Source: Bisporella sp. PMI_857
Taxonomy: Eukaryota; Ascomycota; Leotiomycetes; Helotiales; Helotiaceae
DNA length: 64,000 nucleotides
NCBI GenBank assembly: GCA_021307315.1
Contig: JAJSPD010000022.1
Location: forward strand, 650,465-714,464
Direction of reading: 5' to 3'
Shown: positions 43,402 through 53,899 of the stretch, piece by piece
Position numbering within the stretch: position 1 is the first letter of the stretch
Layout: every line of letters begins with the position of its first letter
Translations under genes and position numbers: made by a program
Notes under the pieces: generated by a model
Told to the model about the DNA's origin: nothing
Databases searched by the model: none
Seen by the model: the letters and a program-made list of their open reading frames with translations, nothing else

Positions 43402-44424
43402 ATGACTTTCCATCCCGACACTCTCCCCGATCTCAAGGGCAAAGTATTTATAGTCACAGGTGGGAATTCCGGCATGTGAGTCTCTTCTCTCCTTTCTCAC
43501 CACGAAGCTCGAATCGCTGATCTCACTAAATTACAGAGGCTACTACACCGTAGCCCACCTAGCAGAACACGGCGCCCACGTTTACATGTGCGCCAGATCC
43601 CCAGAGAAAGGTACAACAGCTATCGCCAACATCAAGAAAATGCACCCCTCAGCCAACATCGACCTCCTGCAAATAGACCTCATGGACCTCACCAGCGTCG
43701 TCGCAGCCGCCAAGCACTTCCTCACCCTCGAAACGGCCCTGCACGGCCTAGTCAACAACGCAGGCATCATGGCGACGCTTTTCAAAATAACCAAAGATGG
43801 CCACGAAGCCCAGTGGCAGACCAACTACCTCGCGCACTGGGTTTTGACAGAGCACCTGCTTCCCCTGATGCTGCGGACCGCCAAGACGCTTCCTCCCGGC
43901 AGCGTGCGCATCGTCAACCTCACTTCATCGGGCCACTTAGGCGCACCCAAGGGCGGCATCAATTTCAAGGGCCTATCGCTCAAGGATAGCGGCCCATGGC
44001 TGCGGTACGGACAGAGCAAGCTCGCCAATATTTTGCACACCAAGACCCTGCACAAGACGTACGGCCCCGGCTCTCCCAGTGCGCGGAACGGGGAGGGCGA
44101 GATCTGGGTTTCGTCCGTGCATCCAGGCCTGGTTGAGACGAACCTTGCCACTTCGGTGGGGAGTCGGGGTCGGGAATGATGAGTGTTTTCTCAGTCTTAC
44201 GCATGTTTGGATTGATATGGCCTGCCGATAAAGGGTCGTGGACCAGTTTGTTCTGTGCGGCGAGTCGGGATATGAAGGCAGAGCAGAGCGGCACGTATTT
44301 CGAAATTTTCCGGCGGTTTGGGGAGCCGAGGTGGCAGAGCGGTGCGGCGAAGGATGGGAGGCTTGCAGAGAGGTTGGAGGAGTGGACTGGGGAGGTGATA
44401 AGGAAGGAAGGGTGGGTTCGGTAA
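43402..44424 (+). CDS. Short-chain dehydrogenase/reductase, one probable frameshift
   Basis: Exon 1, 43402-43475, and exon 2 from 43537 flank a 61-bp GTGAGT...TACAG intron. The protein begins MTFHPDTLPDLKGKVFIVTG and has the NAD(P) motif TGGNSGIG, NNAG, the catalytic Ser in TSSGH and YGQSK (YxxxK). It is close to retinol-dehydrogenase/WW-oxidoreductase-like fungal SDRs. At about 44168-44175 the frame ends in TGA, while the expected C-terminus (SGMMSVFSVLRMFGLIWPAD, then TSLFCAASRDMKAEQSGTYF) continues in the next frame to a stop at 44424. Restoring it needs one G in the GGGG run. A 32-bp intron could also bridge it but would be implausibly short. Confidence 0.75.
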
Positions 44425-45199
44425 TGGCATCAACTGGTTTCGGTCTTTTTCGATTATATTAATAGATTTATTGTTTTATATCATTATAATAGGATGCTTT
44501 TTAAGTAAAAGGTTCGTATAGTCGAGTGGAAAGGACAATGCTGTAGTAGATTTTAGAATTGCTTGGTTTCCTTACCTCTTTTGTAGCGATCGACGTTTAC
44601 ATTAAGAGGTGAAACTTGTGTCCTATTGAACACTCTGTGATTATAATTTTTGGACCCATATTTACCCCGCATTAGTCCTTTACGGCCCAGCTGAGAGAGC
44701 GATACAGACCCTGTATCCCCTGCTCTGCGGGGGTCAGCGTCAATTGTGGAGTCCATTTCAAGCCCGCTGCCGGAGCTGGACTTGGCTCATTCAGGCGTGG
44801 CTTGATATGATCAGCGACCAGCGAATTCCCATTGTACACCCCTGTAATTCTCTCGACAGCATGTCTACCCTCCAACCGTACATGTCAATTTCTCATCCAC
44901 CCACTTATCATATACCAAAAATCTGATCCCTGCTGCGAACCTCTTGCACCTGGTTGCGCCGCATGCTCATTAAAACGAAGTAATGTGGCCCAACCAACAG
45001 AACTGTAATATAGAACAGAAGGAACGACTGCCATCACCGCTTTCAATGGGCCAACAAACATGTGCCGTGAGGCGTATACTGCATACAGATGTATGCCAAG
45101 GTACTTTGTATATCACGCACTATTTGAGGCTGGATGCAAGAGTTTCACTACAGATATAATGTGACGCCGAACAGGTGGTTGGGCAAAAAAAAAGTTTGA
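44425..45199. other. Intergenic, no gene recognised
   Basis: Short frames only; none resembles a known family. Confidence 0.35.
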
Positions 45200-45310
45200 A
45201 AAAAGACATGTCGCTTGATATGTCTTTTTCACGGGCGGTTTACAGACCTGTGCGCATGCATTAACTATACGCGCAGCGAGGCTCAGGGTTTGGGGGCTAA
45301 CCCTTATACT
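45200..45310 (-). mobile_element. Helitron-type terminal fragment with hairpin
   Basis: A perfect 10-bp stem, AAAAAGACAT (45200-45209) with ATGTCTTTTT (45220-45229), encloses a 10-nt loop. On the minus strand it is preceded by GTCTGTAAACCGCCCGTG and a GGGTTAGCCCCCAAACCC word. The same order occurs at 58755-58858 next to the Helitron. Confidence 0.6.
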
Positions 45311-46025
45311 AGTGGTCCCGGGTTGGGTAAAACCTTAAAGTGTCCCAGAGCTCAATAACTAACTCCTGTCTTCTTGTCAATCTGTTCGCTCATGACTAGT
45401 ATTCTCAATCGAATGGCGCCGTTGGAGCGCCTAGGACTATGCCTATGGGTGATTTGAGGACGGAGCTCGGTGATTTGGTAATTGCATCGGAAGAATGATT
45501 GTTGATAGCTCCAACCCGATTTTCAGGGTCCTCTAGCATATGAACATAAGCAGTAGAGAGAAATGCCAAGGAAGAAGTGTGCCTGATAGCATCCCCAAAG
45601 TTAATAAAGCGTAGAGAGAATGCTTAACATTAGGCTGTCGCTTAATATAGCATCCTCTAATCGGCTACTACATTTCATTTTGGAACATTCCCGGGACCTG
45701 GGAAAGAAGCAATCCAAAAGCAATGCTTTTGTTATTATCTTGGTATATGGTACTCCCCCTATTCCAGTGTATACAATTAGAGTTGAACTCTAGAGTTATA
45801 TACTTAACTCTAACTCTAACTCTAAAAGATTTCTATAACTCTAATTCAACTCTAATAGTATTAGAGTAACTTTAAGTAACTTTAAGTTGATTAGAGTAAA
45901 ATTACATAAACCGGATAATTGATTTTCCTGACCGGTTTAAGCTTAATTAAGTATCGCTTAGATTTTAGCTTTAAAAAATAAGCGGTTTTTAGCGCGGAAA
46001 AACTTGGATCCGGTTAGTCTCGGTA

Positions 46026-46558
46026 TGTAAAATGCTGGAGTAGTGTAGCACAAATCAACTTATATTGATACAAAAACCAATTTTTACTTTTCTTAATACG
46101 TCCCGAGTCTTTTACTTATACTTTCTGTCACGGCCCTGACTTCTTAGACGGAGCTCAGCACCGGACACCCCAAAGCTCGGACGGAGCTCAGCGCCGGACA
46201 CCCCAAAGCTCGGACGGAGCTCAGCGCCGGACACCCCAAAGCTCGGACGGAGCTCAGCGCCGGACACCCCAGAGCTCGGACGGAGCTCAGCATCGGACAT
46301 CCTAAAGCTCGCTTACTGGCCTCCGGCCAGCTTCCTGTATATAGAGCGCTGCTTTCCTTCCCTTCTTCTGTCTGTAGCTTGTTCTCTTAGTTATAGCAAT
46401 TGATAGTTGTTCACACCTTTGAGTCCTTCCACCTGGATCTACGGATCGAGATCCCTGTTCAGCTTGAGTTGTTACACTTTCCGAACTTTTGGCGACTTTT
46501 TACGTGCTTATACATACCAAGTCTTAGTGCTTTTACGGAGCTTTTTTTCATTGCTTTT
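46026..46558 (-). mobile_element. LTR family D copy, split and truncated
   Basis: 46026-46125 and 46482 to about 46558 match family D in inverse orientation with many C-to-T changes (TGTAAAATGCTGGAGTAGTG; TTTTTAGCACGTGA). The far end is missing. Confidence 0.7.
46126..46476 (+). mobile_element. Solo LTR family C with expanded tandem units
   Basis: TGTCACGGCCCTGACTTC...TTGAGTTGTTACA bounded by CTTTC (46121-46125 and 46477-46481). Its U3 holds about five copies of a 33-bp unit (CGGAGCTCAGCGCCGGACAC CCCAAAGCTCGGA), more than other copies in the window. Confidence 0.92.
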
Positions 46559-46719
46559 TAGCACGTGATAGTATTAGAGTTAACTTAAAGTTGTTCTAAA
46601 ATTAACTCTAACTCTAATCTAACTCTAATAAAATATTCTAACTCTAACTTTATTCTAACTCTAATTAGAGTTGTTTAAGTCACTTAAAGTAGTTAGAGTT
46701 ATTTTGTATACACTGGCCT

Positions 46720-47020
46720 TGTAACAGTCAGCCGAAGGTTTTTCAGCTGTAGTACTTTCAGGGCTGCAAGCGGCACGCTCCGCCCATGGCCAGCCACGGG
46801 CTTACAGCTACAGCAGCCACAGGCTCACAGCTACAGCACAGTGAAAGATATAAGGAACAGCTAGAGCTTTCTGAACAAAGCAAGCTTGAGTTTTTTCTTT
46901 CCATGTAAGACTTACAAGCATACTTCTAATATCAATTCATCACTATTGCAACTACATCGCTAGCCACGTATCCTTATCTGTTATATTGCAAATCCCTCCT
47001 GCTGCCCTCTATTTGTTACA
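46720..47020 (+). mobile_element. Solo LTR family B at the 3' end of the ankyrin gene
   Basis: TGTAACAGTCAGCCGAAGG...CTATTTGTTACA, flanked by GGCCT (46715-46719) and GCCCT (47021-47025), a 5-bp duplication with one mismatch. Its terminal 40 bp are read as the last codons and stop of the ankyrin gene on the opposite strand. Confidence 0.85.
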
Positions 47021-50000
47021 GCCCTATTCTCAACAAGTGCCCTTGCTACTGGTTCCTGGCCATTTGGTGGGGCTTGGTACAATAGATCGCAACCTTCACT
47101 ATCTTGAAAAGTAGGCTTTGGGCCTTTCTTGAGTAAGACCTGAACTACTGTCGTATGGTCATTTCGGCGGGCAGCGTGAAGCGGAGTATCGCCTTTGGAG
47201 TTTGGAACAGTAATATCGGCATTTCTTTCAAGTAAAACTTGAACTACTGCTGCATGGCCATTCCAGCAAGCATAGTAAAGTGAAGTATTGCCATCGGAGC
47301 TTTGAGCAGTAATATTAGCATTTTTCTCAAGTAAAACTTGAACTACCGCTATATAGCCATTCCAACAAGCAATGTGAAGCGGAGTATCGCCATTGGAGTT
47401 TTGAGCAGTAATGTCGGCGTTTTTCTCAAGTAAAACCTGAACTATTGCTGTATAGCCATTCCAGCAAGCGTCGTGAAGCGGAGTACTACCATCGGAGTTT
47501 TGAGCAGCGATGTCGGCGTTTTTCTCAAGTAAAACTTGAACTACCGCTATATGGCCATTCCAGCAAGCAGCGTGAAGCGAAGTACTACCATAAGAGTTTT
47601 GAGCAGTGATGTCGGCATTTCTTTCAAGTAAAACCTGAACTACTGCCGCGTGGCCATTCCAGCAAGCATTGTAAAGCGGAGTGCTACTATAAGAGTTTTG
47701 AGCAGTGGTGTCAGCATTTCTTTCAAGTAAAACCTGAACTATTGCTGTATGGCCATTCCAGCAAGCAGCGTGAAGCGGAGTACTACCATAAGAGTTTTGA
47801 GCAGTGATGTCGGCATTTCTTTCAAGTAAAACCTGAACTACTGCCGCGTGGCCATTCCAGCAAGCATTGTGAAGCGGAGTGCTACCATAAGAGTTTTGAG
47901 CAGTGATGTCGGCATTTCTTTCAAGTAAAACCTGAACTATTGCTGTATGGCCATTCCAGCAAGCAGCGTGAAGCGGAGTACTACCATAAGAGTTTTGAGC
48001 AGTAATGTCGGCGTTTCTTTCAAGTAAAACCTGAACTATTGCTGTATGGCCATTCCAGCAAGCAGCGAGAAGCGGAGTACTACCATCGGAGTTTTGAGCA
48101 GTAATATCGGCGTTTCTTTCAAGTAAAACCTGAACTACTGCCGCATGGCCATTCCAGCAAGCATAGTAAAGTGAAGTATTGCTATCGGAGCTTTGAGCAG
48201 TAATATTAGCATTTTTCTCAAGTAAAACTTGAACTACCGCTATATAGCCATTCCAACAAGCAATGTGAAGCGGAGTATCGCCATTGGAGTTTTGAGCAGT
48301 AATGTCGGCGTTTTTCTCAAGTAAAACCTGAACTACTGCCGCGTGGCTATTCCAGCAAGCATCGTGAAGTGGAGTATCACTATAAAAGTTTTGAACAGTA
48401 ATGTCGGCGTTTTTTTCGAGTAGAATTTGAGCTACTGCCGCATGGCCATTCCAGCAGGTATAGTGAAGCGGAGTATCGCCTTTGGAGTTTTGAACAGTGA
48501 TATCGGCATTTCTTTCAAGTAAAACCTGAACTACTGCCGCATGGCCATTCCGGCAAGCAGCGTGAAGCGGAGTATCGCCATCGGAGTCTTGAGCAGCCAA
48601 CTCTACACCACGTAGAATAAACAGATAAATAAGCCACGAATACCCGAAATAAGCGGCTTCGTGGAGAGGCGTCTTTTTGTACACGTCTATAGCGTGTGGA
48701 TCCGCGCCCCGCTCAAGCAACACTATAGTTACTCCGGGATCATAGCCACCAATCGCATACATAAGAACTCCTGCTTCATCAGCATCCTGGATTAAAACAT
48801 TCGCCCCGCAAGTTAGTAATAGGTCGATTACGTTCAATTTACCGAACCAAGATGCTATATGCAATGGTGAGCATCCCTTAAAGTACCAAGTACTGCCATA
48901 GCAATCTTTTCGTATAGCCTGAAACGGTAATGCCATATTGATATCCTCACCAGCATGGAAAAGCTCTGTGATCTCATTGAGCAAGCCTTTTGCTGCCGCA
49001 CGATGAAGGGGGGGCAGCTCGTCAACTTCGAGTTCTCGAGATTCGCCTTGGTTGGTGAATTGAATAGACTCCTTTATTCTTACCTTCTTAATATCGCGCT
49101 GGTAATGTACTCTTTGAAAACAATAATCTTCTTGAATTTCCTGCTTCATCTTAGGTCCAGATCTTGGCTTTGATTTGGTTGGATTCGTAAAGCCATCCAT
49201 ATAGCTGATGTCTATATCATTGTCTACGATGTTGAGAGACTGGGAAGGTGTGAGCTCATGCTCTTCAACTATTCTCTCGCGGTCAAAGACACGGAAGGTA
49301 AGCTGACATTTTAGACTGTTGAATTTATTAGTGAAGGCTTGGATTGTCTGAAAGTAGGGACGCTAAAGTACCAACGACGTCTTTTCTCCTGCAAAGTGTG
49401 CCCAAGCGCAGGTTCACTGCACCTAGGACAGTGGTGTATATTCCATGACTTTGAAGCCTGGAGAACAACATTAAGAGATATCTGCATTCCTGGACGAATG
49501 ATATCATTCCAGTTAGATTCGTTGGCCAAGACTCCATCAGCATTTTCATCAGTAATGTTATATTCTCGTCTTATTATTCTTCGGTAACCCGGTATGCCTC
49601 GATACATAATGGTCAAGAGCTCATGGAGAATCTATTACAGGCTTCTCGTCAGAATACCGAAAAACTGAGGATAAGAGGATTCAAGTAGCTAACCAGAGGC
49701 GAACTCAAGAACAGCATTGGTAGAAGTACGCTTCTACCATTTGCATCAAGTAGCAGCACATTCTCTGCAAGGCTTGCGGAGGCTTCCCAAGGATACCCCA
49801 GAGTTCTTGCTTCGGGAGAAACCCAGGATTGTAAAGATTTGGCCACCCCAGATACGTCTGTTCGTAAATTGGCGACATCTGTAAGTATACTCTCAATTTT
49901 CCATCTAACTGTTTTTGCGTTTGCAGTAGTTTGATCTCTGGAGATGTATGAGCATCCGAATAAATAGATGAAAAGCACTCATACTGAAAAAAGGCATCTG

Positions 50001-50436
50001 TATATATACGAAGAGCCTGTAGATGTCTCTGAAGTTCTTTTTCGAATTTTTTGACCTCCTCTTTCTGAAATACCCAGGTAACCTTGCGCCAGTTCCGTAT
50101 AATAGCCCTTCCACGTTCTTTGATGAAGGCGTCGGTGTAGGACTGAGAGGACTTGAGGAAGCTCTCTATCAACTGGCTGCACTTCCGTCGTTCAAAACAT
50201 ATTCCATTGATCATCGCTGTAGCATGCTTCTTGTATACTGAACTTGCGATTTGGGTATCCCATTGATGATATATCAGCTCGGAGTATATGAGCGCCTGAT
50301 TGAGCGAGTCCAAGGTATGGAACAAGGACTGGTATTCGGAAGATGACCCTTTGGAGTCGTTCATGGCTTGGGTGACATCTCGGATCAGTTTTAGACAGGT
50401 AATGAAGTCGCCCACAGAGAATCCAAATGTGGCCAT
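46981..50436 (-). CDS. STAND-type N-terminal, ubiquitin-like and ankyrin-repeat protein
   Basis: Exon 1, 50436-49985 (MATFGFSVGDFITCLKLIRD..., a helical fungal STAND N-terminal domain), a 47-bp GTATGA...CCAG intron, exon 2, 49937-49694 (PWEASASLAENVLLLDANGR), a 62-bp GTTAGC...ATAG intron, then exon 3 from 49631 (ELLTIMYRGIPGYRRIIRRE YNITDENADGVL...HHCPRCSEPALGHTLQEKRRR), a ubiquitin-like fold region with a CxxC. Near 49340-49390 the frame must change once before QLTFRVFDRERIVEEHEL and the 739-residue ankyrin frame (Met at 49200). About 19 ankyrin repeats follow, 16 nearly identical. There is no NACHT or NB-ARC between sensor and N-terminus. The last 13 residues (VTNRGQQEGFAI and before) come from an LTR. 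Spliced unity of the parts is inferred from frame and order. Confidence 0.75.
47020..48610 (-). repeat. Tandem 99-bp ankyrin coding repeats
   Basis: Sixteen head-to-tail units (GSTPLHAACWNGHTAIVQVL LERNADITAQNSY). Units 3-5 and 12-14 are the same three-unit block (GDTPLHIACWNGYIAVVQVL, NTSLYYACWNGHAAVVQVLL), showing block duplication. Confidence 0.9.
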
Positions 50437-51300
50437 TCTCAGTTTCTCGCCGTCGTACGGCTGGGGGAAGCGTGATTAGGGGATAATGCTCAGCGACGGA
50501 GGAAACCTGTCTGTGCTTTGATACCTCGACACAGCGCCAATGACAGAATAGACAAAGCGGAGTAGTACCTGAAAAGATTCATAGCAACCAGTTCGTATGT
50601 AGTGGCTGTGATTGTTAACATTGAATCGCGAGCATTGTGTTATTGTAGTAGTGCAGCGACTCAGCCTCACGTAGCTTTGCCACCGCCAGCGCATCTGCAG
50701 GCGCATCTGCAGGCGCATCCCTTTGTCCGCACACAACACACGCGCTATCGTATAACCTGTTAAGTCTCTCGGCTTCGACTGCGGGGAGTAGCAAATTTTT
50801 CACCCCAGCAAGTTGTGAAACCGTTCAAGAATAAAGATACGATTGTTGTACGGTAAACTATTTCACAAAGGGGTACTCTCTAGATCCCATAACTTAAACT
50901 ATGAAGTACAACCACGTGATCTAAGATAATTAAGTGCGTTTGGGATCATACCCATGGAGTCAATCATTAAGTCTTGTGCTTCATCCAGTGCTGTTGAAGT
51001 TAGGCAATAGTAAATGGGATCCTGGCGTCTAGAGCAAAAGCTCCATATGTTAGACGTCATCAGGAAGCCGAATTTGCCGTTTCCAAATGCCACCATATCT
51101 ATGATACTAGCGGCTAAGGACGCCGGCATCGGAAAAGCAGCAGAACAGAATGTAAGTGTTGGTACCAAGGCACTAGTGAGATCACATGACTCACCGGGCG
51201 TATGACTAGCTAGCGCTTAGATAGAGAATAAAGGCGCTCGTTAGGTGTAACAATCGAAAATAGAAAGCTTGCTTTGCAATTCTATAAGTTATCACGTATT
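50437..51300. other. Promoter side and one possible gene fragment
   Basis: Upstream of 50436 is the promoter of the ankyrin gene. A plus-strand frame at about 51014-51160 (LEQKLHMLDVIRKPNLPFPN, ILAAKDAGIGKAAEQN followed by GTAAGT) looks exon-like but its family is not recognised. Confidence 0.3.
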
Positions 51301-51342
51301 TATATGGGGGCCAGCCCCCAAACCCCCGATCCTCGCTGCGCT

Positions 51343-53899
51343 CGAAAGACTTTACGCCTGGCATTTGGCCTGTAACAGCTTGAGCCACAAGAACAGGAAC
51401 AGGATCTAGCACGAAACTAAGACGTAGCATAAACGTAGCATGTTCGAGTATACACCGGTAGGCTGAAGCATCCGCGTTATATCGTCAATTGGTTTGTGAT
51501 ATTTAGTGATGTGCTTCCATACAGATATCATGCTCCTTTAGTCACATGACTGGCCACTTATCCGTATCACGTGATATTTTGACATACGAGAGAAACCAAC
51601 CTCACCACAACCGTCCTTTCTCTTATACGTACTCTTATACGTACTCGCCTCGAGTACTGAAGTAATAGACGTTCATGATCAGTTAGATCGAGCTTTTCTT
51701 TTCAAGCGTTTGCGTTATATGTCGTTGTATCACGTGACTCACCTCATGGCCTCGAGAGTGAATATCAACTTGCTTAGCTAGCGATAAAATATCGACTTCA
51801 TTACAATTTCTTTTTCATTCTTTTCCAACTTACAACTTTACAACAACAACAATAAAACAACTTTCAGAGATTTCGATCTTTCTTAGAAAAGTATCTCGAG
51901 GATCTAATCAATCCTTTATTCGATTCCCAGTTCCTTAGATTTGCTCGCGAGAACTAAATGCTAACTGTTTACTTTCAGATCGATTCCTTTCTTTACACCG
52001 AACTTCCTATACGAACTTTTTATGCCTCGAACTTTATGCTTCGACTGTATTGAATGTAATAGCAACAAATAAGCATTCAGTATGAGAGAATTGAAAAATA
52101 TGTAAAAGTATCTTTCTTTTGTAACGCTTTCAGTACGTTGACGTTGCGTAGATCGATCTTATGATCGGCTTTTTTTCTCACTTTTGAATCACGACTGCAT
52201 CAAAAACAGCTTCGTTTCTTTCCGAATATCATGCAAGTTAGTGGGTAAAGTGAAACTGTAGCGCCAGCAAGGTGAAGTTGTAGCAAGGCTGCGCCAGCAA
52301 AGCTGCAACGCAAAAACTATAAGTAGGCCGGATCCCCTTTCTTGATTCTTATTGCTAACTGTTGCTTATAGTTTCTTTTTTCAACTCTCAAAAACCATTT
52401 TCGAAGCTTTTTTAACTTCACAACTCTATAGCTGTCGATATAAAGCAAAGCAAAGTCATTTTTTGCTTTCTGTTCATATTGCTAACTACTAGCATTAGAA
52501 ACAGCTTTATTTCTTTATTAAACTTCGAATCTTTTCGTATAAAGTGAAGCTTTACAACTATATAATTGGGTATAAAGTCAAGGCTCGAGCAGAACAACAA
52601 CATACTTCTTTCTTTTTCGAATAGTTCTCCGAATTCAAAGTGAAGCAATATAGTAAGAATCTTTTGTAATTAACAAAGTCGATACATGCTTCTAACGTCG
52701 TTGTAGCACGTGCAAGTTGTAGCGTCGAGCGCAAGCCTGAAAAGACTTGACGGATCTGAACTCAGCGCGACTATTTGCAATCAAACTGTACCGGTTGGTT
52801 TTAAAAACGTGCACGTTTCCGCCTGTACTGACTTTTTTTTTCCTGACTACAGTCACTGAGTAGTTTTCGGGTTTCTCCGCTGTTTTTTCAAGTCGAGAAG
52901 CACTGCTAGCATAGGTTTTCGCTATTGCTTTGATTGTTTTTTAGTTGCAGCGATTTCCTACTTGTACTTTACTTGCTTAGCGGTTATAGAAAAAAATACA
53001 CTTACTCGACAGCTTGCTCAGTGTGCACACATTGTAACTAGCTTAAAGTGGTCCAACGTGTTGTTTTTGATAGCAGCGTTGAAGTTGTTCGGCTTTAGTA
53101 GTCGTGCAATTGTTCTATAGTTGATGAGATTTTTTACCCGTAGTTTACTTTGTCTGTTATGCTTTCGCGCTGCTTTTGGCGGCAAAAGCGGAGATTTAAC
53201 TACTGGAAAGTTTGCTTAGTGTATTGCATTATAAGCAAGCTTTAAGGTGTTCCAACGTGTTGTCGCTTTTAATCGCAGCAGCGTTGGAGGTCCAGGTAAC
53301 TGCATTACGTGTGCATTTGCTTAGTGGGGAATGGCTTGTGGATCATCGATTCTATATTATACTGGATTGGATCTGGACCTGGCTCTTTTTGGCTTCCGGC
53401 TTCTGGTACTGGCTTTTCTGGAACTGGATCCTGGAACTGGATTTTAGAACTGGATTCTGGAACTGGATTCTAGAACTGGATTCTAGAACTGGATTCTAGA
53501 ACTGGATTGTAGTTCCGTTTATGACGTTGACATACTGACTAATACAGCCACGTTTCAACACTTATTTTAGCAATTCAACATTGTTAAAGCTTTTACTTCT
53601 TGGCTTACCTATAGGGATTGCGTACTATTTGTCGGTGCAATGGTTACGGAAGCTTTTCTTTTTTGCATCTATGAGTGTTTAGGCCACAGTTACGACTTTT
53701 ACTCAAGAAACGGAGTGCTGAATTGTGCGCGTCCTGGCTTACGAAAGGCAGAAATAAGGGAACTGTAGAAGTGACCGTCGCTGAGCCGATAAGTAAAACG
53801 TATAGTAGTTGGTGACAATTGCTGTCGACGACCCGGTTTAAGACCCGTTGCATTGTCGGCTAAAACTCACTTTTCTGGAAAAAGGTTTTTAGACTGACG
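51343..53899. other. AT-rich, no gene recognised
   Basis: The 3' side of the Helitron helicase. Apart from the minisatellite I see no coding sequence, only AT-rich decay with CAC/GTG-rich words. Confidence 0.35.
53409..53510. repeat. GAACTGGATTCTA minisatellite
   Basis: About seven imperfect 13-14-bp units (GGAACTGGATCCT, AGAACTGGATTCT). Confidence 0.85.

Larger units (their letters stand above)
45765..46715. mobile_element. Non-autonomous hAT-like element with nested LTRs
   Basis: Ends CAGTGTATACAA (45765-45776) and TTGTATACACTG form a perfect 12-bp inverted repeat, and ACTCTAA-type heptamers crowd both subterminal regions. The 8-bp duplication CCCTATTC lies at 45757-45764 and 47022-47029 (the right copy is displaced by an LTR that inserted at the element's last base). 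No transposase is present. It carries a family D LTR, which carries a family C LTR. Confidence 0.8.

Noticed and set aside
44168..44200. A 32-bp intron to repair the first SDR
   Set aside because: Too short for splicing; a missing G in the GGGG run explains the frame better and preserves SGMMSVFSVLRMFG.
49340..49395. An intron joining the ubiquitin-like and ankyrin frames
   Set aside because: The only GT-AG pair that fits (GTACTTTAGC...TTTCAG) is about 25 bp, too short; a frameshift is more likely.
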